Shown here in pieces: positions 33,301 to 42,276 of a DNA stretch of 64,000 nt (positions are counted from its first letter, which is position 1; the number at the start of each line of letters is the position of its first letter). A program made the translations under genes and the position numbers. Location: assembly GCA_037576195.1 (NCBI GenBank), contig CM075104.1:11734211-11798210 (forward strand), in the 5' to 3' direction. The stretch is from Phytoseiulus persimilis. Its lineage: Eukaryota > Arthropoda > Arachnida > Mesostigmata > Phytoseiidae. A model generated the notes under the pieces. The model searched no databases. It worked only from the letters and a program-made list of their open reading frames with translations, and was not told where the DNA came from.

Positions 33301-35898
33301 ACCCTGGAACAATACATCATTCAGGCCTGCCGCATTTCGTGACCGCGCACTGGCGTCGTTCACTACTCTGACTTTCATCTTCGAAGTGGCTGTCGCCTGC
33401 TTCTTGATTACTGCTAGTAATGGCAGATAATGAGACTGCTCTCCGGGCCTGGGAGGATCCGTGAGTTCTATGAACTCCTGCTCGAGCAAATCTTGCATTT
33501 CTGCATCCACCGCCTCGAGCAGCTGTGGGTTTTTCCTTGCTTGAACGAGGAAACTCCTCAGACGCCGCTCTGTGAGATCCCGATTGTCTCCCAAGGTTTG
33601 AATGTTCGGCTTGAACGGCAGCTGAATGACGTACCTCCCGTCTGGGTCTCTCGTCGTCGTTGATTCAAAGAACCGCCTAATCTCCTCGTCCGGTGCTTCG
33701 TCGTTCTCCTTGAAGTATGGCTCGATGCCCATGACTTCCGTGTCCCAGAGAAACGAAATGTCCTCCGGTTCGTACTTTGCGCGTACCGCAACCGCCAGTG
33801 AAACCGCCGTTTCACTCCTAGGTTCCTTCCCTCCAGACCAAGCTTCCCTCTTTTGCCTGATAACCGACAATAAAGGCGAGTTTGCCTGTGTCTCTTGGTG
33901 TTGTCCGGTTCCACATAGAAAGTAACCGAACAGCGTTTCAAACGCCACGAAACCCCCGACTTTTTTTATGGACTGCCCCACGATAGGATACAAATAATCA
34001 ACCCCTATGAGAATGTTGATCTCGCTCGACCATTGTCCTTCGTTCCTATCAGCTATTGGGCCCAGGTTCCCTACACACCCTGCCTCCGGCAAACAACCTT
34101 CTACCACATTCGGCAGCGCAGTGGCGTGTATGACCAAATGTTTATCCGAGAATCGACTCTTTAACGTGATCTCGACAATTCTTCCCTTGCATTTCTTGGG
34201 CTCTGCTTGGCCAGCTGCCTGTAGGAAGAAACTATCCGTGCCCACCGACTTCGCTTTGATAGCGTCCGCGAACCGATTTGAAATAAGCGTCTTCTGCGAC
34301 CCCGTGTCCAGGACGATCCTCCCGACTGCCTCGCAGTGATCGCTTACCACCTCCACATACCCCGTGGGGAGCCGCCTTTCCGCAACATTCGTTATCCTTA
34401 TGGAATTCACGCTAGCCCGCCCCGTGGATTGAGTCACAACCGGTGCCGACGCCGCGACCTCTGCGTTCGACTTACTGCACAGCAACTCGTGATGTCTACC
34501 CTTACATCTCGCACAAGGCTTGGCTTTGCACTTGTCGACCCGGTGATTACGGTTCAGGCATTTGTAGCAGGCATTCTTCGTCGTTGCACACTTCCTACGT
34601 TCCTCCTGAGACATTGGTTTCCTACACTTATTACTAGGATGCTGCTCAGAACAAAAAATACACGCCTGATCTGCGGATAGGTTAGTGGCATGGACTGCGA
34701 ACGAGTGTTGGCTACTTACAGCCCCGGTTGCACCGGCAACACTGAACCTATTATTCTCTGTTCGCCGGAAAGAGTTGTTGCTTGAGACGCCGCCAAACCG
34801 ACCTCCCTTCATATTCTTCGAAGGACCAGCCCCCTCCACTATGCCTCTCGACGATAGTTTCAGCCGTTCGACCTGTTTTTTCTCTTCAGACAAAAAAGCG
34901 ACCAACGCCTCGAGCCTCGACTCTCTTTCCTCCTCTGGCTGAGCTCTATATGCTCTATCAAAGTCCCTCCGCAGATCATACGTTAGCGATTGCGTAATTA
35001 ATGTGAAAGCGAACGCTGACATACCCTCGTAGCTGTTTCCCAACAAGACCAACGAATCGATGTTTTGTGCGAGGTCTTCAACGAAGTCTACAAACTTGCG
35101 GTTGGCCACCGCTTCCCGTTTGAAACTCCAGCCGCATAGGCTGATGACCGTGTTGACATGTTGTTCCTCGGCCAGGACGATGTCATCAAATCTGTCGTAG
35201 AGGGAGTTCCTCGCGTCTTCGTAATTCTCCGCCGTAATGTCGCGGCCTCCTAGGCACCTCGCTGCTCTGCCTGACAACGTCTTCAGCATGAGCTCAAATT
35301 TTTCCAGCGGGTCCATCGCCGTCGAGTCCACGTGCAGTACGAATGCGTTTTTCCATCTCCGGAACCTCGTGGGATCACCGTCGAATTTCGGAATCCTCTC
35401 TAAGATGTCCTTCCATGAGCTTCTTGGACCTGATGTCCTGTGCTCCAATGTCGAGTGGAGTCGTGACTCTCTCTCCATGACGCTATCATGCTGGATGGAA
35501 TCGGATTCTCGCCGGGACCCCGCGCTGTCGGAAGTCCCTGGCTCCAAGCTTCTGATAAACGCCCCGATTTCGAACTTCGCATCGGCGATTTTCAGCTCGT
35601 AATCCATTGCCTTCGCGGCCTCCGCCTCCTGCACGTCGTCCGAGAACAACTTTGAGTCCACCACACGCTGCGTCGCTTTGGCCAGCCGCTGTTCCTGTTC
35701 GCTAAGCAGATTGGCTGCTTCCTTGGCGTTTGCCACTGCTTTTTCGCAGGATCCCTGTTCGATCACGTTTTTTGTTCGCGTAATCGATCGGGTAACCAAA
35801 GCTCTAGCCAACGACAGTTCCCTCTTCAGGCCATCCGTATTTCCGCCCAGGACCTCTCGTCCCGACAGCTCGACATCTGCTTTGTCCTCCATTGGCAT
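30370..35898 (-). CDS. BEL/Pao gag-pol polyprotein, intact
   Basis: About 1,842 residues from ATG 35898 (the upstream TTG at 35919 is not a likely start). In order: an N-terminal coiled, charged gag; a DUF1759-like gag core (IPKFDGDPTRFRRWKNAF); CCHC-type knuckles (CIFCSEQHPSNKC, then CYKCLNRNHRVDKC); an aspartic protease (VLDTGSQKTLIS, near 34300); reverse transcriptase with ITADIERAYLQF and the catalytic YVDD near 32975; RNase H (VFCDASLLGYG); and an integrase with HEQLCLHAG...CRTC finger and DDE residues in GVDAAGPL, FYSDNAAAF and FTERLIG. The C-terminus (GKFLKRPIQLLYKID) is typical of BEL integrases. It should package, copy and integrate the element. No stop, shift or missing catalytic residue was seen. 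Confidence 0.95.
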   Translation of the reverse strand: MPMEDKADVELSGREVLGGNTDGLKRELSLARALVTRSITRTKNVIEQGSCEKAVANAKEAANLLSEQEQRLAKATQRVVDSKLFSDDVQEAEAAKAMDYELKIADAKFEIGAFIRSLEPGTSDSAGSRRESDSIQHDSVMERESRLHSTLEHRTSGPRSSWKDILERIPKFDGDPTRFRRWKNAFVLHVDSTAMDPLEKFELMLKTLSGRAARCLGGRDITAENYEDARNSLYDRFDDIVLAEEQHVNTVISLCGWSFKREAVANRKFVDFVEDLAQNIDSLVLLGNSYEGMSAFAFTLITQSLTYDLRRDFDRAYRAQPEEERESRLEALVAFLSEEKKQVERLKLSSRGIVEGAGPSKNMKGGRFGGVSSNNSFRRTENNRFSVAGATGAVSSQHSFAVHATNLSADQACIFCSEQHPSNKCRKPMSQEERRKCATTKNACYKCLNRNHRVDKCKAKPCARCKGRHHELLCSKSNAEVAASAPVVTQSTGRASVNSIRITNVAERRLPTGYVEVVSDHCEAVGRIVLDTGSQKTLISNRFADAIKAKSVGTDSFFLQAAGQAEPKKCKGRIVEITLKSRFSDKHLVIHATALPNVVEGCLPEAGCVGNLGPIADRNEGQWSSEINILIGVDYLYPIVGQSIKKVGGFVAFETLFGYFLCGTGQHQETQANSPLLSVIRQKREAWSGGKEPRSETAVSLAVAVRAKYEPEDISFLWDTEVMGIEPYFKENDEAPDEEIRRFFESTTTRDPDGRYVIQLPFKPNIQTLGDNRDLTERRLRSFLVQARKNPQLLEAVDAEMQDLLEQEFIELTDPPRPGEQSHYLPLLAVIKKQATATSKMKVRVVNDASARSRNAAGLNDVLFQGENLIRELIAVVLQFRQLPIVITADIERAYLQFKITPEHRKFLRFLWPLGISKNPRAKFREMRSCRLSFGLISAPFQHCAGIRLHLEHTIARRPEHRTLLEFVKKYFYVDDLLAGAENVQQGQKVVEVLNESFAAGCFPLKKWSTNSAELGEFITAKYPDATVTFQDENFKFLGVRWNQRADSLHIDATKTIEFFKAGSPSKRALLKGASQVFDPIGLVAPIMLGFKRLLQKYWQKKLDWDAPLDEADKAEYLETTGRLMHVKDVRVERNFGKMVGQTCASAQELHVFCDASLLGYGCVAYARDIGEPGNVKVAFIMAKGRVAPLKGEWSIHRLELLGAIVATRIAKKIGEAVNVPFVSVNFWCDNACVLAWIRDRPERWESFVENRIREIQSSSEARQWRYVRTADNPADLVSRFSALDTAELRKFWLSGPSWLGTMGMPRSHSLNPDELEREVASEKRSQCFVGATTASVGMLNIPLGSSWAKSMRVLAYIFRWRRYKRVLKPQWLQTVTAPEWQATEREVFKRVQQQHFGAELSQGLKELSKKSEIFQFSPFLDADGLIRCRSRLSNLKDVTFDIKNPVILPGENEVVAAYIRWTHEQLCLHAGAVQGILQRLRRRFLVLRARRAASKALVACRTCDRFKARPAAEEMPDLPGFRVATAPAFHTTGVDAAGPLTVRNSAGRKVPAYAMIFVCPVARAVRIELVENLSTYEFLMAMRRFYNRNPTVKAFYSDNAAAFRRAAKEVKAMFDLSRAAETQSFLAKNSLSWFHSTERAPWRNGFTERLIGTIKRPLRKILGRNIPTFRELETILTDIEKIVNDRPLTCVSTNPDELLPLRPSDLLYGNQVQPALPDLTNVINTSELATPIILSERWKYQQNIMNAFWARYRKEYLVQLKSNLARLPVESRSLKEGDIVLLDDPAASRAYWPMARVHSVCRGEGGSDGRVRTVIVRLPTGKFLKRPIQLLYKIDVAPAVN

Positions 35899-36016
35899 CC
35901 TGCCACTATATTTCTTCAAGCGTCACTCAGAAAATTCTCCTTCAGGCGTGACCTTGTCCGACCTCGCTCGAGCGCTGGCTCTTGCGTGGATTCTTCTCTT
36001 GACCTTCTGACACCAC

Positions 36017-36474
36017 TGATGCAAAACCTGCAGTCTCCAACCTGGGTATTGACGAGTCGCTTTTGGATGGTTCGTACCGGCCGCAGCCGTCCCAGGTGGC
36101 CTGTGGAAATTGCACTTATTGAGAGCGCTGGCTCTCCCGTGCCGTTTGTTTGAACGGCGAGTAAGTTACTGAACGTGCAATGTTCCGCCCTGCGGCGCTG
36201 CCACGCAGCTAACCGCCGTGCACCCTGGGAGCGACTTGACCATTTTTATTCTCATTCACATATCGAATAGCCGTACTGCTGACGGGCCCTTTACCTAGAT
36301 ACAGAGATGCAGGTAGCGCCCTGGCGCTACACTCTCAGAAGTCTAGGTGAAATGGAGCGATCCTGTGTTTCCAACCGGTGCGCTTGTGGCGCCCCGCGGT
36401 GGCCTACGGCCGAACTACCGGAATCGCTTCCACGAAAGTGTCGAGACTCTGGGGTCCGACCACCTTTCGTGACA
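36017..36474 (-). repeat. BEL/Pao 5' LTR
   Basis: 458 bp, the promoter-bearing LTR for the minus-strand element. It is followed on the minus strand by the primer-binding site and then by the gag-pol start at 35898. Confidence 0.95.
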
Positions 36475-36624
36475 CATGGCTCTCGAGCTTCCCCTTCCAG
36501 ACTTGTCAGGAGGATTGGAGTTATTTGACAGCGCGGACGTCATTCCGAACGCTCGTTTCGTGACTGATCAGACGAATTATCTCACAGACTGTGTGAGCGC
36601 GTTTCTCACACTGGCAGTCGCATC
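36475..36624. other. Short open stretch beside the BEL insertion
   Basis: This is the older DNA on the right of the BEL element. An ATG lies inside the CATGG target duplication (36476) and opens a 49-codon frame ending TGA at 36626. No family is recognised and it may be chance. Confidence 0.3.
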
Positions 36625-36992
36625 CTGATGCCCCTGCAGCCTTGACGCCCGGGGCGGACCACCCCACCGCCCCCCGCACGGTACGCTAGTGCCTTCAGGC
36701 TGCTGACCTGCTCAACCCTCGGGAACTGCTGCAAGAGGTCGCCCAAGCTTTCACCCTCGAACTTCCGACCCTCCTCGACAATGATCAGCTTCAACCTCCT
36801 CTGACTCCAAGGGTCGTCCCGCGTGAGTTTGACGCATCTGAAGTCTTCCTCAGGCCGTTCGAGATCGAGGAGCTCGAGACGACCCTCAACGCCCTCAGCA
36901 CCTGCGAGTCTGTGCTTTAGCTCTTTCGTCAACTCCGCCCCACTCCTGAATGAGGCGGAGTGAAATGAAGAATACGTGACCAGAGGGGCCAC
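36625..36992 (-). pseudogene. R1-type ORF1 fragment (copy e)
   Basis: The minus strand encodes LELLDLERPEEDF...LIIVEEGRKFEGE...LLQQFPRVE, which aligns with the ORF1 N-terminal half of the copies at 585-760 and 62650-62830. It is truncated at both ends. It may be the upstream part of the copy at 26530-28018, separated by the SINE and BEL insertions, since orientation and order agree. Confidence 0.75.
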
Positions 36993-37019
36993 GAATTCTT
37001 CTCCTTTGCGACGCTTCTC

Positions 37020-37126
37020 CGACGCTGACTACTTTACAAAACTTGGAGGGGTGATTCCGCATCCAATCTGACCATACTTGTCCAAATCTGGAGGGGCGAT
37101 TCCGGGACCAATCTCACCATACTTTT
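37020..37126. repeat. Degenerate 45-mer units
   Basis: About two and a half units with GAGGGGTGATTCC and CAATCTGACCATACTT cores. They belong to the same 45-bp family as the large satellite. Confidence 0.8.
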
Positions 37127-37232
37127 CAAAACCATGATGCTGACCCAGTGAAGAGAAAAAAGTGCCTCGATGCCGGGGAACGCTGTCTACGCGCGCGCAG
37201 CGCAGCCGACTCTAGTCGGCCAAAGGCCGGCT
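37127..37232. repeat. Interspersed repeat with a 3' hairpin, copy 2
   Basis: A shorter copy of the repeat at 18979-19167, starting at the same point within a 45-mer unit and ending in the GGCC-AAA-GGCC type hairpin followed by CTGG. Confidence 0.55.
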
Positions 37233-37249
37233 GGTATAGGATACAACGT

Positions 37250-37840
37250 AACGTTGATCACGGCAACGGCAACGGAACCGGATGAACCAGGCCAAGATAC
37301 GGCGTCAGGAGCCTGAATCGCGAAGTTTCCTGATGCACATCGACCGGAGGTCCAAGGAGCTTCGAGAGAGAGAGACCTGCTGATCGACGAACACACCATA
37401 AATGACATACTCACAGAAGCATTTTTGGAGGCGCTCCCTCGGATTCCTCCACATGTCTGCAGAAAGGAACCTCCATAACGGTGGATGGAAAAGGTTTCAT
37501 TCCTCAGAAAGGGAGCGCATCAAAGCAAGAAGAAGCTCCACACGATACAGAAGTACCACCACCGCAGCGCCTGAAATAACAGAGACACAACAGAGGAGCT
37601 AATGCGAGGCAGAGCGGAAGTTCCACATAGGTATCCTAAGTGCGAAGAGGGCAAGTGGCGTGAGCTCGTCGACACGCTACGAGAGGACATTTGGGGGCTT
37701 CCTTACAAGATTGTTCGCGAAAAGCTTGGACAGAAACGGCTGAATACTCCCACGGAAAAGATCCACGCAGCCGTCAACCAGCTGTTCCCGAAAGGATGTC
37801 TTCTCGACAGAGAACAGTTCAACACTGGGCAAGTAAGAAT
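37250..37840 (+). pseudogene. R1-like LINE ORF2 fragment f (EN-RT linker)
   Basis: The plus strand encodes KWRELVDTLREDIWGLPYKI and NQLFPKGCLLDREQFNTG, matching the linker upstream of RT in R1-type ORF2. It ends at FNTGQ near 37837. The next residues expected in the ORF appear at 44098 (SNTQEMEIPPV), so fragments f and g are probably one copy split by later insertions. Stops and shifts upstream show it is old. Confidence 0.75.
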
Positions 37841-37900
37841 CGCGGTCCCAGAACCGCAAGTGAGAACCGCGAAGAACCGCGACCAACGGGCGAAATGATA
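37841..37900. repeat. GGTTC/GAACC-rich palindromic terminus, left
   Basis: The sequence reads TAAGAATCGCGG followed by repeated GAACCGC motifs. A matching, inverted GGTTC-rich terminus lies at about 44010-44092, ending CTGCGATGCCTA. The two flank the inserted block that splits the LINE. They look like worn TIRs of a DNA transposon, possibly hAT-like given the similarity to TAGG..TCGC ends, but no clean 8-bp duplication is visible. Confidence 0.45.
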
Positions 37901-38149
37901 AGCGCTCGCTCAGAATTCGTCGCTCGATCGGTCGATGATGAGTCACGAGTCGGCAGTGGACTGTTTTCGTTCAATCCGTACTGTGTCCTCAAATTTTCGC
38001 TCAAAGCGCTCGTCGATCTTTCTGTCTTCAATTCCTGAGTTTCGGGATACGAAAACAGTTACTCACTGGGTTTGGAACTCCGAACGCGAATGCAGCTACG
38101 GTCAGAGCTATATTTTTCGTTTCCCCCGGCTGCTGGGAGCCAGTTATCT
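37901..38149. other. Unrecognised stretch left of a SINE
   Basis: No gene or known repeat is visible. It ends with the SINE target duplication (38134-38149). Confidence 0.4.
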
Positions 38150-38425
38150 TTTTTTGTTTTCCGGCTGAACCTCTCAGCCAGCCCTCAGAAGTGTCCCGGA
38201 ATCACCTTTCGGTATTGCTTCAGAAACACTCCCTATCGCCTCGCAAATCCCATTGCGGGCGGTGGGCTTGGGTCTTAAGATGGTTCAGATTCAATTCTGA
38301 TATAAATTGAATCCTCTTTTTACCACTCAAGAAATTTGTTGTCCCGGCCGGGGATCGAACCCGCGATTGCTAGCTTAGCGTGGCACCCAAGGCGTTGGTT
38401 TATGCCACACGGCCAACGAGCCGGT
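38150..38425 (-). mobile_element. tRNA-derived SINE, copy 2 (276 bp)
   Basis: On the minus strand it starts GGCTCGTTGGCCGTGTGGC and has a clean B box (GGTTCGATCCC). It ends with an A-rich tail, seen as a T-rich run at 38150-38160. It is flanked by the 16-bp duplication TGGGAGCCAGTTATCT (38134-38149 and 38426-38441). This is the best-preserved copy of the family and shows its tRNA-like promoter. Confidence 0.92.
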
Positions 38426-38441
38426 TGGGAGCCAGTTATCT

Positions 38442-38905
38442 AGAGCATCCAATCGTGCGAAAACGTGTGAACCGTCTCGAACATTCTAGCTCCATTTAGA
38501 TTCCCACGCTGGAACAGACTGCATTTGGCTTGTAAGTCACGTTACAAAAACCATTTCCAGACCAAACTTTTTGGGTGCACCAATTCAGCAAAACCACTCA
38601 TCGTTGCGTCACGTAGAGTGGGAAAGATTCCTCGTGATAGAAAACGGGATTCTCCCGGACAGAACCGGATCACAAGAGCGAGCTCAGAAAGATATTTTTG
38701 ACGATTCGTGCAACGATCCGTACAATGCGACTTGCGTAGCGTGACGGTGCGACGTGAGTCGACGCAGAGAGCATGGTGATTTGAAAATTTGGCGCTCTCG
38801 TTCCTTCGACGCATGGCCCTGGTGTGCAATGGAATAGCATCGCTATTGTGGCAAGCTTCTCAGGGAGTGGGTGTCTGCCTGGTGGTGGCTTCAAATGATA
38901 CTTCT
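38442..38905. other. Unrecognised stretch before long-TIR element A
   Basis: About 460 bp with only short unrelated open frames. No family resemblance is seen. Confidence 0.4.
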
Positions 38906-39409
38906 GAAAGGATCTGGGGGATAACTGGGGGTTTCGTGTCCAAAGTCACGGATTTTGATGATATTCACGGAGGATGATCCTTAGGCCGAGCTGAGCTCTC
39001 CGCGCTATATTCAGCCCTCGCGGACTTCTCGTTTTCTTAAAACGAGATAAAAAAAACTAAAAATGGTGATTCCTCGAGAACCATTGATGCTACTGCGACG
39101 AGTTTTTTTTTCTGGAAAGCTCTCGACGAGGGCCCTCCTCTGACATATCGAAATCAGATCGAAATTCAGACGGCTTCTTCCATGACTTTGTGCTCGGAAG
39201 TAGCCTTTCCCGTGATCGCGCCACCCTGTAATATGTCTCAAAATGTAGCTCTTTGGCCCCCCTGCACACTCCGAAAGTATCACCGAAATCGGAGGGGTAC
39301 TTCATACTTGAATCGGTAAAAGTAACATGTCGACCACACTCGTGAGCACTCGTGGAATTCTCCGGAGACTCTCGTGGACACTCCTGAATGGTCGCCTGGA
39401 AACTCGTGG

Positions 39410-39835
39410 ATACTCTCCGACCTCGGAATCACCTACCAAGACCCCTAAAAGTAGGTTCAGATCGATCCCAGAATCACTTCGATAGACCACCAAAAGTATG
39501 GTCATATCGATCCCGGAATCACCTCCATGGACCCCAAAAGTATGGTGATATCGATCCCGGAATCACCTCCATGGACCCCAAAAGTATGGTCAGATCGATC
39601 CCGGAATCACCTCCATGGACCCCAAAAGTATGGTCAGATCGACCTAGGGATCACCTCCATAGACCCTCAAAAGTATGGTCAGATCGACCTAGGAATCACC
39701 TCCATAGACCCCCAGAAATGTGGTCAGATCGGATTCGAATCATGCCACTCTCTGGTCGGAAGGGCCTCGAAATCACTCCTCCATACTCAGGGAAGGATGG
39801 TCAGAAGGGCCTCGGAATCACCACTCTTCCGCCAC
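39410..39835 (+). repeat. 45-mer array in left arm of element A
   Basis: About nine units with core TATGGTCAGATCGATCCCGG and GAATCACCTCC, diverging towards the right end. Four central units are nearly identical. Confidence 0.88.
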
Positions 39836-40204
39836 CTAACTGAGCGAGAACGCGAGAGTTCGAGCACATCATGGGCATCGAATAGCCTCTGAAGAAATCG
39901 TCGCCTCGGGGAATCGAGCCAGCAATCGTTGGATCTCTCTTGTGCCACAGCAACTTCAGCCTTCGTATTTGAAATGATGATTTCCCGAAAAACCTGCATC
40001 CCTGTCCATGAAGAATCTAGAAAGAGGAACGGGAAAGATCAGGAAATATCGTGTGGATAGAAACGACTGAGCGCCGATTGATGACAGCAGTCGAAAATAT
40101 TTCAGACTAAAGACAGCAAAAGCTTTACTGCGAAGTTTTCATTCATCAGCATCATCGTTGCTAAATACCTGGCATAAGACAGATAGTAAATGGCCGCGGT
40201 CACA
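39836..40204. other. Central spacer of element A; no gene seen
   Basis: About 370 bp between the inverted arms. It contains no recognisable coding segment or structural RNA. Confidence 0.5.
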
Positions 40205-40900
40205 TGACAGCTTCCCTGAGTATGGAGGAGTGATTCCGGGACCCTCCTGACCATACTTCCCTGAGTATGGAGGAGTGACTCCGGGACCCTCCTGACCATA
40301 ATTCCCTGAGTATGGAGGAGTGATTCCGGGATCAATCTGACCATACTTCCCTGATTATGAAGACGTGATTCCGGGACCCTCCTGACCATACTTCCCTGAG
40401 TATGGAGGAGTGATTCCGGGATCAATCTGACCATACTTCCCTGATTATGAAGGAGTGATTTCGGGACCCTCCTGACCATACTTCCCTGAGTATGGAGGAG
40501 TGATTCCGGGACCCTCCTGACCATACTTCCCTGAGTATGGAGGAGTGGTTCCGGGACCCTCCTGACCATACTTTCCTGAGTATGGAGGTGTGACTCCGAG
40601 GCCCGAGGGTCTTTGGAGATGATTCCGGGATCGATCTGACCATATTCTTGAGGGTCTATGGAGGTGATTCCTAGGTCGATCTGACCGTACTTTTGAGGGT
40701 CTATGGAGGTGATCCCTAGGTCGATCTGACCATACTTTTGGGGTCCATGGAGGTGATTCCGGGATCGATCTGACCATACTTTTGGGGTCTATGGAGGTGA
40801 TTCCCAGGTCGACCTGACCATACTTTTGAGGGTCAGTTGAAGTGATTCTGGGATCGATCTGAACATACTTTTTAGGGTCTTGGTAGGTGATTCCGAGGTC
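40205..40900 (-). repeat. 45-mer array in right arm of element A
   Basis: About fifteen units in the opposite orientation to those at 39410. The outer eight have the TATGGAGGAGTGATTCCGGGA variant and the inner ones the GTCTATGGAGGTGATTCC variant. The array is longer than its left-arm partner. Confidence 0.88.
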
Positions 40901-41954
40901 GGAGAGTATCCACGAGTGTCCAGGCGACCATTCAGGAGTGCCCACGAGAGTCTCCGGAGAATTCCACGAGAGCTTACGAGTCTGGTCGACATGTTACTTT
41001 TACCGATTTACGTATGAAGTACCACTCCGATCTCGGTGATATTTTCGGAGTGTGCAGGGGGGCCAAAGAGCTACATTTTGAGACATATCACAGGGTGGCG
41101 CGACCACGGGAAAGGCTACTTCCGAGCACAAAGTCATGGGAGGAGCCGTCTGAATTTCGATCTGACTATTCGATATATATCGATCTGTTCTCGAGGAATT
41201 ACCATTTTTAGTTTTTTTTAGCATTTTCTTTATCTCGTTTTAGGACAACGAGAAGTCCGCGAGGGCTGAATATAGCGCGGAGAGCTCAGCTCGGCCTAAG
41301 GATCATCCTCCGTAAATATCATCAAAATCCGTGACTTTGGACACGAAACCCCCAGACCCTTTCACAGAAAGGGTCTCGGCAGTTCTTCGGCACTTTTGGC
41401 CTTGGGTCAGGGATTCGAATGAGATATATTGTTGTGGTTACCCCATCCCAAGAGAACACTTTCTGCCCAGTCGGCGGGCTACTAGCTGCCTTGGCTTTTT
41501 TTTTATAGTATGAAACATCTTCTGGACCGATGAAAATCGAGCGAGATTTGGAAACTTAAAATGCTCATATCTCCGTTATATTAAGGAGTTCAGAGCTCAT
41601 GAAGTGGGTTTTGGAAAGCTCGTGAATCCAGCTTTCTGATGCGTCCGTCAGAGTTTTTCCACGATCAATTTTAATACCTCAAAAATGACCATCTCCAAAG
41701 TGAATGTTTCTAACCCACTTCCTGGAGGTTGACCACTTTCTAGTTTGTGTCATATTATGCCCCCCTTCAGTGCGAGCACAATGCGATAGATAGATCAAAA
41801 AAATATTTGGGGGACCAAGGTGAAAAAACTAAAAAACTGTTGTTGGTCACCCTGGATCCATCGAGTTTCATGCTCAAACTCCAGAATATTTGATGGTGGA
41901 AGGCCCCGAGCCAGGGAAAATCATATTCTGAGCCGTGGAGTACACGGAATCAGC

Positions 41955-42127
41955 CGCTCAGACACCCAAAAGTTTGGTCAGATCGATCCCGGAATCACCT
42001 GTCCAGACCCCAAAAGTATGGTCAGATTGGCCCCGGAATCTCCTTCCAGCTTTTGAAAAGTATGGTCAGATCGGTCCCGGAATCACTCCCATATAGTCAG
42101 AAAAGTATGGTCAGATTGGCCCCGGAC
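41955..42127 (+). repeat. 45-mer units in left arm of element B
   Basis: Four diverged units with TATGGTCAGATTGG or GATCGATCCCGGAATCACC cores, at the inner edge of the left arm. Confidence 0.85.
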
Positions 42128-42276
42128 GATGATGCCCGGATCTCATGATGCATTATTTTCATGCGCGCATGTGGCGTGGACTGAAGCGCCACCGCTGCGC
42201 GGCCATTTCGTGCTAGTACACACAGTTCCGATTGCCCCAGCTTGAACTCTCGAACAGCGAATCAACGCCTCAAAAC

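Larger units (their letters stand above)
28658..36474 (-). mobile_element. Complete BEL/Pao LTR retrotransposon
   Basis: Two 458-bp LTRs (28658-29115 and 36017-36474) differ, by my reading, at one position. The element is flanked by the 5-bp duplication CATGG (28653-28657 and 36475-36479). One long gag-pol frame lies on the minus strand. Just inside the 5' LTR the minus strand reads TGGTGTCAGAAGG, a plausible tRNA primer site one base after the LTR. Near-identical LTRs, an exact duplication and an open ORF indicate a very recent and possibly active insertion of 7,817 bp. Between pol and the 3' LTR lies about 1.25 kb with an antisense reading frame. Confidence 0.96.
38906..41363. mobile_element. 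Long-TIR element A, non-autonomous, with 45-mer arrays in its arms
   Basis: The left arm (38906 to about 39830) is the inverted copy of the right arm (about 40205-41363). The ends read GAAAGGATCTGGGGG on the left and its near-complement on the right; the left has an 11-bp tandem insertion. Outside the arrays the arms share a segment containing ACATTTTGAGACATAT and ACATGTCGACC. Toward the centre both arms carry tandem 45-mers (TATGGTCAGATCGATCCCGG type), inverted relative to each other. The central ~370 bp have no coding signal. I see no clear target duplication. It is probably a non-autonomous DNA transposon. Confidence 0.7.

Noticed and set aside
33558..33941. Alternative-frame ORFs within BEL gag-pol
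   Set aside because: The gag-pol frame is intact with all motifs; these are shadows with low-complexity composition.
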